Assembly: GCA_003153915.1 (NCBI GenBank)
Contig: PMBX01000252.1
Location: 43,963-54,915, forward strand
Direction: 5' to 3'
DNA from: Phycisphaerales bacterium
GTDB lineage: Bacteria; Planctomycetota; Phycisphaerae; SM23-33
Length of the DNA: 10,953 nucleotides
The first letter of the stretch is position 1. Every line of letters starts with the position of its first letter. Under the pieces are notes generated by a model, which did not search any database, was not told the DNA's origin, and worked only from the letters and a program-made list of their open reading frames with translations. Below, one piece after another: positions 1-7,061 of this stretch. The position numbers and the translations under genes were made by a program.

Positions 1-2
1 CG

Positions 3-110
3 GACGCCGCGGTCGGCGGAGTTTTGACCGCGCTACGGCGGGGCGCGGGTCACGCCGGAGGCGGCCGGCGGTCGGCGGCGGGGCTTTTTCACTTGTCAGC
101 CGCCCGATAG
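3..110 (+). CDS. Possible C-terminal end of an upstream gene (partial, doubtful)
   Basis: The third forward frame is open from the left edge of the window to a TAG at 108-110. It gives about 35 residues rich in Gly, Ala and Arg, ending in Leu-Ser-Ala-Ala-Arg. A stop 31 bases before the fmt start would suit an upstream gene of the same operon. However, the DNA is so GC-rich that open frames of this length arise by chance, another forward frame is also open here, and I recognise no family. It may simply be the non-coding leader of fmt. Confidence 0.22.
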   Translation, partial: DAAVGGVLTALRRGAGHAGGGRRSAAGLFHLSAAR

Positions 111-141
111 GTCGCGAACATACGTCTCCACGAGGCCGGCC

Positions 142-1086
142 ATGCGCGTGGTTTTTTGCGGAAGCGGGGTGTTTGCTGTTCCCTCACTGCGGGCGGTGCT
201 TACCGCGGGGCACGAGGTCGTCGGCGTCATTACCCAGCCGCCTCGCCCGGCCGGTCGCGGCGGCCACCTCAAGGCGACACCCATCGCCCAGACGGCTGGC
301 GAACTGGGCCTCCATGCCGTCGAGTGCCCCGATATCAATGCCCCACAGGCGGTGGCCGATCTGGCCGCCGCAGCCGCCGATGTCATTTGTGTCGCCGACT
401 TCGGCCAGTTCATCCGAAAGGCCGCGCGTCGCTCGGCGGCGATGGGGGCCTTCAACCTCCACGGTTCCCTGCTTCCGCAGCTTCGCGGCGCCGCACCGGT
501 CAACTGGGCAATCGTCCGTGGCTACAATAAAACCGGAGTTACGACGTTTTACCTGGTGGACCGTATGGACGCGGGAGCCATCTATCTTCAGGCCGAAACG
601 GACATCTGCCCGGCAGAGACGGCGGATGAACTTCGCGGCCGCCTGGCCGAAATCGGCGCCGGACTGGTCTGCCGGACGCTGGACCTTTTGGCCGAAGGGG
701 GGGCACTCCCTCGCCGGCAGGATGAATCCGCTGCCACGGCAGCGCCGCAATTGAAAAAAACCGATGGCCGCATCGACTGGAATGCCGACGCGACAACGAT
801 ACGAAACCTCATCCACGGGACCTGGCCTTGGCCGGGCGGACAAGCGGTCTTCCAGCGGCGCGACGGAAAGGCGGTTCCCGTGACGTTCGCCCGCGCGGAG
901 GTGGCTCTGGGGCAAGCTTGCGGCGGGGCGGGTGAAGTGGACCGGGAAGGCTGCATTGCCACCGGTGGGGGCCGATTGGCGGTGGCGGAAGTTCAGCCGT
1001 CAGGAAAGCGGCTGATGAGTTGGCGCGATTTTGTCAACGGGTATCGTGTAACGGAAGGCGATTACTTCGTGTCCCTCGAAGCCTGA
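142..1086 (+). CDS. fmt: Methionyl-tRNA formyltransferase
   Basis: This enzyme transfers a formyl group from 10-formyl-tetrahydrofolate to Met-tRNA(fMet), producing the initiator tRNA in the cytoplasm. The 314-residue length is normal for the family. The N-terminal Rossmann-like formyltransferase domain covers about residues 1-200. It contains the signature NLHGSLLPQLRGAAP (105-119), with catalytic Asn105 and His107, and catalytic Asp143 in RMDAG; these match Asn106, His108 and Asp144 of the E. coli enzyme. The C-terminal OB-like tRNA-binding domain starts after the linker motif GRIDWNADA and the WPWPGG segment. The ATG at 142 has a GAGG Shine-Dalgarno sequence six bases upstream (132-135). 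The next gene, rsmB, follows after seven bases, a common pairing in bacteria. No peptide deformylase gene is visible beside it, though one could lie to the left of the window. Confidence 0.97.
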   Translation: MRVVFCGSGVFAVPSLRAVLTAGHEVVGVITQPPRPAGRGGHLKATPIAQTAGELGLHAVECPDINAPQAVADLAAAAADVICVADFGQFIRKAARRSAAMGAFNLHGSLLPQLRGAAPVNWAIVRGYNKTGVTTFYLVDRMDAGAIYLQAETDICPAETADELRGRLAEIGAGLVCRTLDLLAEGGALPRRQDESAATAAPQLKKTDGRIDWNADATTIRNLIHGTWPWPGGQAVFQRRDGKAVPVTFARAEVALGQACGGAGEVDREGCIATGGGRLAVAEVQPSGKRLMSWRDFVNGYRVTEGDYFVSLEA

Positions 1087-1093
1087 GCTTGCC

Positions 1094-2461
1094 ATGATTC
1101 CCAGTGCACGCGACATAGCCGTATGGGCGTTGTCGGACCGTGCGGGCAATATTTCAGCCAGCCTGGATCGCCTGCTGGGGCATGGGGGGCTTTCCTCCCA
1201 GGACAAGGCCCTGGCCCACGAACTGGCGCTGGGCGCCTGCCGCCGACGCGGGACGCTTCGCGCCGTTGCGCGGGCCTTTTTGGCGCAGCCCGACCACCGG
1301 CTGCCCGGGGCGCTCAACGAGATCATCGACATCGCACTGTATCAATTGCTGTTTCTGTCGCGCGTGCCGGATTTCGCCGCCGTCAACGAGGCCGTGGACC
1401 AGGCGGCCCGCTACCACCACCGCCGCCAGAGCGGCCTGGTCAACGGTCTGCTGCGGACAGTGGCCCGCAACATCTCGCCCATGATGACGGGCAATCCGCC
1501 GTTATCAGCCGAGGTCCTGCCGATAAGCCCCCAGGGATACCGCACGTTCTCCAAGGCCGTCTTTACCGATCCGCAAATCGCCCCGGCGGACTATCTGTCC
1601 GAAGCGTTTTCGCTTCCCCAGGTCCTGGCCAAGCGATGGCTGGAACAAATGAGCGGTCTGGAGCAGGCCGTCGCCCTGGCCACCCATGCCAACACCACCC
1701 CGCCGTTGATCGTCCGGGCCAACGCGCTCAAGAGCGATCCGGGTAAGGTCGTCGGCTTGTTGCGGGCCGAGGGCATCCAGGCGAGTCTGCACGCCAACGG
1801 CGTCAGTGTCGTCATGGACCACTACAACATCCGCGAACTGGGTGTGTTTCGCGCGGGCCTGATCCAGCCGCAGGATCCGACGGCCACCGCGGTCGTCCTG
1901 GAGGCCGATCCCAAGCCCGGAGATCGCGTGCTGGACCTCTGTGCCGCACCGGGCACCAAGACCACCCACCTGGCCGAAAAGATGGGCAACAAGGGTTCGA
2001 TCCTGGCCACCGACGTCTCGGCAGACAAACTCCAGGCCATTGGGACCAATTGCCAACGCCTGGGCATCAACATCGTGCAGACCATGACCGTGGCCAAACT
2101 GGCCACCGTGGAAGCCGGCAGTTTCGACCTGGTTATCGCCGACGTGCCATGCAGCAATACGGGCGTCCTTGCCCGCCGGGCGGAGGCGAGATGGCGATTC
2201 GACGAGTACCGCCAAGCCGAGCTGGTTAAAGACCAGCACGCGTTGTCGGCCTCCGCCGCCACCTTCGTCAAGTCGGGCGGGAAATTGGTCTACAGCACGT
2301 GCAGCATCGAACCGGAGGAATGCCGGGACGTCACCCGCTGGCTGGTGCAGCGCGAGCCTCGGATGCGCCTCCTGCGAGATCAACTGACGCTGCCCGCCGG
2401 CGCCGAGGATCCGACACGCTGGCGCGACGGGGGATACGTGGCCCTCTTTGAGGCCGTCTGA
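1094..2461 (+). CDS. rsmB: 16S rRNA (cytosine-967-C5)-methyltransferase RsmB
   Basis: This protein methylates C5 of cytosine 967 in 16S rRNA using S-adenosylmethionine. It has 455 residues, slightly longer than the E. coli protein. Residues 1-125 form the NusB-like RNA-binding domain, with the typical stretch ALYQLLFLSRVP followed by AVNEAV and GLVNGLLR. After a linker comes the Rossmann methyltransferase domain. Its SAM-binding motif I is DLCAAPGTKT (281-290), followed by the acidic strand end ATDVS (305-309). The two family cysteines are Cys353 in DVPCSNTG and the nucleophile Cys403 in YSTCSIEPEE. The C-terminus, DGGYVALFEAV, fits the usual end of the fold. The start lies seven bases after the fmt stop with only a weak Shine-Dalgarno sequence, so translation is probably coupled to fmt. 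The related family members RsmF and NOP2 are less likely because of the NusB domain. Confidence 0.96.
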   Translation: MIPSARDIAVWALSDRAGNISASLDRLLGHGGLSSQDKALAHELALGACRRRGTLRAVARAFLAQPDHRLPGALNEIIDIALYQLLFLSRVPDFAAVNEAVDQAARYHHRRQSGLVNGLLRTVARNISPMMTGNPPLSAEVLPISPQGYRTFSKAVFTDPQIAPADYLSEAFSLPQVLAKRWLEQMSGLEQAVALATHANTTPPLIVRANALKSDPGKVVGLLRAEGIQASLHANGVSVVMDHYNIRELGVFRAGLIQPQDPTATAVVLEADPKPGDRVLDLCAAPGTKTTHLAEKMGNKGSILATDVSADKLQAIGTNCQRLGINIVQTMTVAKLATVEAGSFDLVIADVPCSNTGVLARRAEARWRFDEYRQAELVKDQHALSASAATFVKSGGKLVYSTCSIEPEECRDVTRWLVQREPRMRLLRDQLTLPAGAEDPTRWRDGGYVALFEAV

Positions 2462-2476
2462 AACCGCGCATAGCAG

Positions 2477-2711
2477 GTAGGGCACGGCTGGTGGAACGGA
2501 CAAATGATTTGTGCCACACCCAAACGAAGCGTAGCGTAGTTTGGGGGTGTGCGGATTGGTGGTGTCGAACGTGGTGTGCAACCTGGGGGTTGGCACCTGG
2601 CGGAACGATAAACAGAACCATCCTTTATGAAAACGAAGGGTCGCAATCCCGCACGCCTGAGCCTTCCGGCCCGGAACCCTCGCCTTGCGGCGAGGAACCA
2701 GCGTGCCCTAC
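2477..2711. repeat. Structured intergenic element with imperfect terminal inverted repeats
   Basis: The gap between the convergent rsmB and barrel-protein genes carries GTAGGGCACGGCTGG at 2477-2491 and its near-perfect inverse CCAGCGTGCCCTAC at 2698-2711, differing by one inserted base. Between them lie further inverted repeats: ACAAAT-G-ATTTGT (2500-2512); CACACCCAAAC (2515-2525) against GTTTGGGGGTGTG (2539-2551), enclosing GCGTAGCGTA; GGTG/CAACC (2573-2583) against GGTTG/CACC (2588-2597); TTCCGG-C-CCGGAA (2664-2676); and CCTCGCC-TTGC-GGCGAGG (2678-2695). No convincing protein is encoded here. It could be a MITE or REP-like repeat, a structured RNA, or a bidirectional terminator region, although no hairpin is followed by a clear T tract. 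I infer a repeat element; copy number cannot be judged from one window. Confidence 0.5.
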
Positions 2712-2715
2712 AGAG

Positions 2716-3876
2716 CTATTTGCCTTCCGCCATCCACATGAGAATGGCTGCGTCGCCTGGGTCCACTTGCATCTCCAGGCCGCGCTTGGCGAACATCCGA
2801 ACCGATCCGTTCTTTTCAACGGCGCCCATGGCCGTGCCGCGTTTCCAGCCGGCCTTCAAGGGCATCGGTTCGAGATAATCCTGGTTGACGATGACCAGGA
2901 AGCGGTAGTCGTCCTTCCACAATTCCGAGACGATCGCGCCCTTGCCCCCAGCCGACAGCGAGGTGATCGGTCCGCGAGGCTCGTAAGGCTTGACTTCCGC
3001 TGGCGTCGTCTTGCCGGCGTGGCGGACCCGGCTGACGCGCGATCCGACGAACACGGCGGCGCGCGCCTGGAGTTCGGTGTTGACCTTGCGAATGTAGTCG
3101 TATGTGGCGGTCTGCCGGCCGTCAAAGTCGATTGCCGCGCCGCGGTGCCCCTGGTAGTACCAGTAAAACCAGTGCTCGATGCCCGTGGCGCCGTAGGCCA
3201 GGTTTGTATAGGATTGCAATCGCAGGCTGCCCATGCTCGGTTCGGGGAACATCCCGAACCCCACCGTCGCGATGTAGGCCCACCAGGGCAACTTGGCCAT
3301 CTTCGCCGCATCCAGCATGACCTGCATGTTCTCATACCAGCCCGCACCCACGGTTAAACGATGGATGGGATAGTAGTCATACGACAACACATTTACGGGC
3401 ACTTCCGAGAGGAACTTGTGCACGTACTCGTAGTACTTCTGATGGGGCGCCAGGCCCAGTTGCTGATTGTTGGCGTAGTTGGGGAACAGATTGATGCAGT
3501 AGACCTTGGCGGGGTCCGGGTCGACGGCCATGATCTGGCGGGCCTGGCGGGCGAGTTTGGGGAATTCTTCCGCCGATGGCTCGTCGATAAGGAAATATCC
3601 CGCCAACGCCCGATGCCGTGCGAATCGGCGGGCGACCTCCGGACCGGTCATCTTGGAGAAGCTAAGCATCGGGAATAACTTAACGCCCGCGGCGGCTGCG
3701 GCATCGAGAAGCCTCTTGGCCTGCCGCGAATCTCTGAAAGCCGTCAGGCCGTGCGTAAAACCCGCCGCGGCGAATTCCCGGTAACGCTCGCCCACGTCGT
3801 CGCCGGCGGGCGGCGAACCCCAGGCCAGAAGGACCAACGGTGGGCAAGAAGGGAGAGAAAGTTTCTTTGTGGGCAC
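2716..3876 (-). CDS. Putative (beta/alpha)8-barrel glycoside-hydrolase-like protein
   Basis: The 386-residue protein (numbered here from Met three codons upstream, the TTG at 3882) resembles TIM-barrel glycoside-hydrolase-like proteins related to the GH42/GH5 clan. The features are an early AWGSPP segment, YREFAAAGFTHGL (34-46), KLFPMLSF (68-75), the strand end GYFLIDEPS (95-103) with a candidate acid/base Glu101, NVLSYDYYPI (164-173), the aromatic LPWWAYI (198-204), and YGATGIEHWFYWYY (230-243). After about residue 310, a beta-rich segment resembles the small C-terminal sandwich domains of such enzymes. I do not see an obvious glutamate nucleophile after the LPWWAYI strand, so activity and substrate are unknown. 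No signal peptide or membrane segment is present, which is odd because relatives are often exported. I chose the GTG at 3874-3876 because AAGGAG lies seven bases upstream; the TTG at 3882 would leave only one base of spacing. It is convergent with rsmB and divergent from the next gene. Confidence 0.6.
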   Translation of the reverse strand: MPTKKLSLPSCPPLVLLAWGSPPAGDDVGERYREFAAAGFTHGLTAFRDSRQAKRLLDAAAAAGVKLFPMLSFSKMTGPEVARRFARHRALAGYFLIDEPSAEEFPKLARQARQIMAVDPDPAKVYCINLFPNYANNQQLGLAPHQKYYEYVHKFLSEVPVNVLSYDYYPIHRLTVGAGWYENMQVMLDAAKMAKLPWWAYIATVGFGMFPEPSMGSLRLQSYTNLAYGATGIEHWFYWYYQGHRGAAIDFDGRQTATYDYIRKVNTELQARAAVFVGSRVSRVRHAGKTTPAEVKPYEPRGPITSLSAGGKGAIVSELWKDDYRFLVIVNQDYLEPMPLKAGWKRGTAMGAVEKNGSVRMFAKRGLEMQVDPGDAAILMWMAEGK

Positions 3877-3883
3877 GGCCAAT

Positions 3884-3889
3884 CTCCTT
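3884..3889 (-). promoter_or_regulatory. Shine-Dalgarno site that sets the GTG start of the barrel protein
   Basis: On the minus strand this reads AAGGAG, seven bases before GTG (3874-3876). The alternative in-frame TTG at 3880-3882 almost touches it, so the GTG is the better start and the protein begins Met-Pro-Thr-Lys-Lys. Confidence 0.7.
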
Positions 3890-4074
3890 GGTGTTTTGCC
3901 GGTGGATGAGAAGCGGGCTTGTCCAACGCGCCTTCCCGTCTCGGCGGCAACGATCGGCGGATAAGGATACCAACACCGCCGAACCGTGCCAATTGTCCTT
4001 GGGCCTGGTGTCGGTGTGTTTGCCGGCCCGGCGGGACAGGAGCGACAAGTTGCCCCCTCCGTGAAGTAATTGGT
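3890..4074. other. Divergent intergenic region
   Basis: This stretch separates the minus-strand barrel gene from the plus-strand LigD-like gene, so it should hold promoters for both directions. I looked for paired -35 and -10 boxes, operators and riboswitch-like folds and saw nothing convincing. There is a short GC inverted repeat (GCCGGCCCGGC) near 4022-4032. AGGA at 4075-4078 is the likely Shine-Dalgarno sequence of the gene starting at 4086. Confidence 0.4.
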
Positions 4075-4085
4075 AGGATGTCGTC

Positions 4086-4478
4086 ATGGCAGAGGAGTTC
4101 GTCGTCCAGGCCCATAGCGGCTACGGGCCGTTGCATTACGACCTGATGATCCAGCGAGTCACCTCGCTGGCCACGTGGCAATTGGCGACGCCCCCCGACC
4201 AGGCACGCTCGGATCGGGCGCTGCCGGCCCGGCGGCTGGCGGATCATCGTCTGGAGTATCTGACCTACCAAGGCCCCGTCAGCGGTGGGCGCGGCAGCGT
4301 GGCCATCGCCGATAAGGGAATTTGCCAGGTTTTATCCGCCGACCAATCGCATTTGCTGGTCCACCTGGAAGGATCGAAGCTGCACGGGGTCTATCGACTC
4401 CAAAGCACCGGGCCTTTGCCGGATCAGTGGACCTTTGCCCCGTCGTCTGGGGAGATTGTCCCCAAGGATCGCCCATGA
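4086..4478 (+). CDS. Standalone LigD N-terminal (3'-phosphoesterase)-like protein
   Basis: The 130-residue protein matches the LigD N-terminal 3'-phosphoesterase fold, which in LigD trims 3' ends during non-homologous end joining. It has the family's opening FVVQAH, then LHYDL (16-20), LADHRLEYLTYQGPVSGG (51-68) and a glycine-rich RGSV turn. The metal-site residues appear kept: His10, His17 and Asp19, plus His54 in the DHRLEY motif. Two things differ from the Pseudomonas LigD domain: the spacing between the first two histidines is one residue longer, and the arginine after the HYD motif (Arg52 there) is Met21 here. I recall similar short Met-containing proteins in planctomycetes, but that is memory, not a search. 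No ligase or polymerase domain and no Ku gene is nearby. The AGGA at 4075-4078 supports this ATG. The stop overlaps the next start as ATGA (4475-4478), so the two genes are probably translationally coupled. The real substrate is unknown. Confidence 0.75.
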   Translation: MAEEFVVQAHSGYGPLHYDLMIQRVTSLATWQLATPPDQARSDRALPARRLADHRLEYLTYQGPVSGGRGSVAIADKGICQVLSADQSHLLVHLEGSKLHGVYRLQSTGPLPDQWTFAPSSGEIVPKDRP

Positions 4479-5407
4479 AGCTTGCGACTTACATTTACAA
4501 CGGGAAAGAATCCTTCGGCGTGGTGGCCGACGGCGGCATCTGCGACGTTCCCACCCATTGGCCGGACGGGCCTGGGAGCCTGCTGGAAGCCCTTCGATCC
4601 GGACCGGCGGGGTTGGCTCGCATCTCCAAGCTTTCCGCCGCCGGGAAGGCGGCCATCCCCATCGAAAGCATCCGGTTGCTGGCTCCGATTCCAGCGCCGC
4701 CGAAGGTTATCGGCCTGGCCGTCAATTACCTGGAACACCATCGCGAATACGAGCGCGGCCACGCCATGCCCGATGATCCCTCGCGGACCACCACGCCACG
4801 GCCTTTCCTCATGCCCGCCACCGCCGTCATCGGTCCCGGCCAAGAGATTCCCTGGCCGGACTACAGCAGGCAGATCGACTACGAGATCGAACTGGCCGTG
4901 GTCATCGCCGCCAAGGCCCGGAGCATCAGTCCAGGCGAGGCCGCCGGATGCATCGCCGGTTACACGATCGCCAACGACGTATCCGCCCGTAGCGTCACGC
5001 ACGCCCAGGACCGCTCGCCACGGCCGCGCGACGAGTTCTTCGACTGGTTGCACGGTAAGTGGGCCGACGGGTTCTGTCCGCTGGGACCGTGGATCGTGAC
5101 CGCCGACCAGATCGGCGACCCGATGAACCTCAAGCTGGAGTTGAGCGTCAACGGCCAGGTCCGCCAAAGCTCCTCCACGGCCAACATGATCTTTGACGTC
5201 TTCGAGATCGTCTCGTTCTGTAGCCACCTGATGACACTGATGCCCGGCGACGTGATCGCCACGGGCACGCCGTCGGGTGTGGGCCTGGCCGACGGACGAT
5301 TTCTGTCCGCCGGCGACGTGATTACATGTCGGATCGAAAAAATCGGCGAGCTGTCCAACACGCTGGGCCGCCCGCCGCGGGAATTCTACACACCCTGTGG
5401 AAAGTGA
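4475..5407 (+). CDS. Fumarylacetoacetate hydrolase (FAH) family enzyme
   Basis: Members of this family hydrolyse, decarboxylate or isomerise beta-keto or enol acids using a bound divalent metal; typical products are fumarylpyruvate hydrolase, HpcE-like isomerases/decarboxylases and acylpyruvases. The 310-residue protein has an N-terminal cap of about 70 residues, then PPKVIGLAVNYLEHHREY (75-92). This contains the likely catalytic pair His88/Glu91 in the HxxE pattern of FAHD1. Metal ligands are Glu137 and Glu139 in DYEIELAVVI and Asp168 in ANDVSAR. Lys195 in GKWADGFCPLGPW and the closing motif GDVIATGTPSGVG (258-270) complete the active site. The start at 4475 is preferred over an in-frame upstream ATG at 4322, because that would read through the preceding gene in another frame, and Met-Lys-Leu-Ala-Thr-Tyr is a typical FAH beginning. 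It is cytoplasmic. The exact substrate cannot be assigned; no aromatic-degradation genes are adjacent. Confidence 0.93.
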   Translation: MKLATYIYNGKESFGVVADGGICDVPTHWPDGPGSLLEALRSGPAGLARISKLSAAGKAAIPIESIRLLAPIPAPPKVIGLAVNYLEHHREYERGHAMPDDPSRTTTPRPFLMPATAVIGPGQEIPWPDYSRQIDYEIELAVVIAAKARSISPGEAAGCIAGYTIANDVSARSVTHAQDRSPRPRDEFFDWLHGKWADGFCPLGPWIVTADQIGDPMNLKLELSVNGQVRQSSSTANMIFDVFEIVSFCSHLMTLMPGDVIATGTPSGVGLADGRFLSAGDVITCRIEKIGELSNTLGRPPREFYTPCGK

Positions 5408-5417
5408 GAGATTAAAC

Positions 5418-7052
5418 ATGCCATACCAACGTCGCGCCATCCTGGCTGCCGTCATCCTTTGTTCGCTGTTGGCGCCCCATGCCTTGGCGCAAACGCCGAC
5501 GAGCCAGCCGGTCGATCTGTTGGAAGGGGCGACATGGAATTGGAAGGTCAATCCCCTGGCGTCCCAGCCGACATCGGCGGCCAGCCGGCCCGCCGCGCCA
5601 TTCCGCATGGTGTCCGAGACGGAGTTCCAGGTAGCCGATCCACACCGTTATGCGTCGCTGAACCTCACCCACGGCGCCAACCCGCTGTACACGATGAAAT
5701 TCACCCTCAACGGCCATGCCATTACACCCCCGCTGGAGGGGATGCAATACGAGACCATCCCAGGCATCGATGCATCGTGGTTGACCAAGGGCCGCAACGT
5801 CCTGACGGCAGAGATTTCCTCCCCATTTTCCGCGGGGACGAAAAAAACTCCCCGTGACAACCTCGATCGCATGGCGGTTCAAGGCCTGAAGATGAAGTTG
5901 ACTGCGCTTTACTCACAGGACCTGGCGATAGAAATAGGCCCGGTCCTGGGTATGGTTGGACAGAACAGCTACACGGTCGTCTGTCGAACGAACATGCCCA
6001 CGCGGGTCATGCTGACGGCGGAAGGCGCCGTTTCCGGCCAGGCCGCGGCAAGTGGGAAGATCACGGCTACTTCCCAGATGGGTCTGATTCACCGGTTCAC
6101 CATCGAGGGGATCAGGCCGCGGGTTTACCAACTGGAGGCCCGAACATCCGATGACGCCGGTTCGGTGAAACTTGGGTCCTGGACCGTCAGCGGGCGCATC
6201 GCCGATGGGAAGTTATGTTTTGTGGCCTTGGGCGACAATCGGAGCAACCCGGATAGATGGTCCAAAGTCGCCAACGCGGCGGCGCAGGCCCGGCCCGACC
6301 TGGTCGTCCACACCGGTGACCTGGTTTCCAGTGGACGCTGCGATTGGTTGTGGCGGGAACAATTCTTCGCGCCGGCGGCGGAACTTTTAGCCACGGTTCC
6401 TTTCCTGCCGGTCATCGGCAACCACGAAAACGAGGCTCCCCTGTACTACAAGCTTTTTCCCTCTCCCGGCGGGCGGGAGGATTCTCCCAACTGGCAGCGG
6501 ACCGTCGCGGGCGTGCAGTTTATCGGCATCGACGGCGAGGCGGACTGGTCGGCCGGTGGGGAAAACGCCCGGTGGCTGGAAGGTGTTTTGGCCGGCTCGC
6601 GGGCCAGGTTCATCTTTTTGGTCACGCACTATCCGGCATGGAGTTCCGCCCGGCATGGCCGGCTGGACGAGAAGGGCGAAAGGCCCGCGGAACGTCCCGT
6701 CGCCCAGGCCCGCGAGGTTATCCTGCCCCTGCTGGCCAGGTACGGCGTTGCGGCCATGCTCGCCGGCCACGACCACACCTATCAGCGTAGCGAACCGCCC
6801 GAGGGCGTCAGCGTCATCGTCACCGGCGGGGCCGGGGCGCCGTTGTACGAGCAGTCCGAAAACTCTGTAAAGCAGAACCCGTACCTGAAGGTCTTTTTCG
6901 AAGTGCTGAATTATTGCGTATTCACCGTCGATGGCGACACCTGCGTCATGCATGCCATGACAGGCGATGGCAAGGAATTGGATACGCGAACATGGAAGGC
7001 GCGGGCTATTGGTACTCCGGCGGGCTTGACGAACGGCGACCAGGGCAAGTAA
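5418..7052 (+). CDS. Exported calcineurin-like (purple-acid-phosphatase-type) metallophosphoesterase
   Basis: The 544-residue protein begins with a classical signal peptide: QRR, a hydrophobic core AILAAVILCSLLA, and an ALA|Q cleavage site near residue 25. A Thr/Ser-Gln-Pro-rich linker follows (about 27-60). Then come a beta-rich segment and an Fn3-like domain similar to the N-terminal domain of purple acid phosphatases (about 172-260, starting IGPVLGMVGQNSYTVVCRT). The catalytic domain shows the metallophosphoesterase motifs in order: GDNR (272-275, Asp273), TGDLV (Asp301), GNHE (334-337), THYPAWSS (His404) and AGHDHTYQR (His451, His453). The second motif lacks the tyrosine of classical purple acid phosphatases, so a generic two-metal phosphatase or phosphodiesterase is the safer call. 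The ATG at 5418 has GAGAG seven bases upstream; an in-frame GTG at 5397 would overlap the FAH gene and add seven charged residues before the signal peptide. It lies ten bases after the FAH stop and nine before scpB. Confidence 0.88.
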   Translation: MPYQRRAILAAVILCSLLAPHALAQTPTSQPVDLLEGATWNWKVNPLASQPTSAASRPAAPFRMVSETEFQVADPHRYASLNLTHGANPLYTMKFTLNGHAITPPLEGMQYETIPGIDASWLTKGRNVLTAEISSPFSAGTKKTPRDNLDRMAVQGLKMKLTALYSQDLAIEIGPVLGMVGQNSYTVVCRTNMPTRVMLTAEGAVSGQAAASGKITATSQMGLIHRFTIEGIRPRVYQLEARTSDDAGSVKLGSWTVSGRIADGKLCFVALGDNRSNPDRWSKVANAAAQARPDLVVHTGDLVSSGRCDWLWREQFFAPAAELLATVPFLPVIGNHENEAPLYYKLFPSPGGREDSPNWQRTVAGVQFIGIDGEADWSAGGENARWLEGVLAGSRARFIFLVTHYPAWSSARHGRLDEKGERPAERPVAQAREVILPLLARYGVAAMLAGHDHTYQRSEPPEGVSVIVTGGAGAPLYEQSENSVKQNPYLKVFFEVLNYCVFTVDGDTCVMHAMTGDGKELDTRTWKARAIGTPAGLTNGDQGK

Positions 7053-7061
7053 CGTACGCGG

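Noticed and set aside
1505..2596. 363-residue minus-strand open frame opposite rsmB
   Set aside because: The forward frame holds the conserved RsmB motifs; the reverse product is a low-complexity shadow that runs into the structured intergenic element.
2678..2695. CCTCGCC-TTGC-GGCGAGG hairpin as a rho-independent terminator
   Set aside because: The stem is perfect but no T run follows on either strand, so I list it only as part of the structured element.
2491..3357. 288-residue plus-strand open frame across the intergenic element and the barrel gene
   Set aside because: The minus strand has a coherent barrel protein with a good Shine-Dalgarno site; this frame has no domain and an Arg/Pro-rich composition.
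4050..4079. TTGCCC and TAGGAT as a promoter for the LigD-like gene
   Set aside because: The -10 candidate coincides with the Shine-Dalgarno sequence and would leave almost no room before the start codon.
4322..4474. In-frame upstream extension of the FAH-family gene (51 extra residues)
   Set aside because: It would overlap the preceding gene in another frame, and the extension looks unlike any FAH N-terminus. The ATG at 4475 forms a typical ATGA junction.
4424..5608. 394-residue minus-strand open frame opposite the FAH-family gene
   Set aside because: The forward frame carries the full FAH active-site set; the reverse product has no recognisable motif and crosses three real genes.
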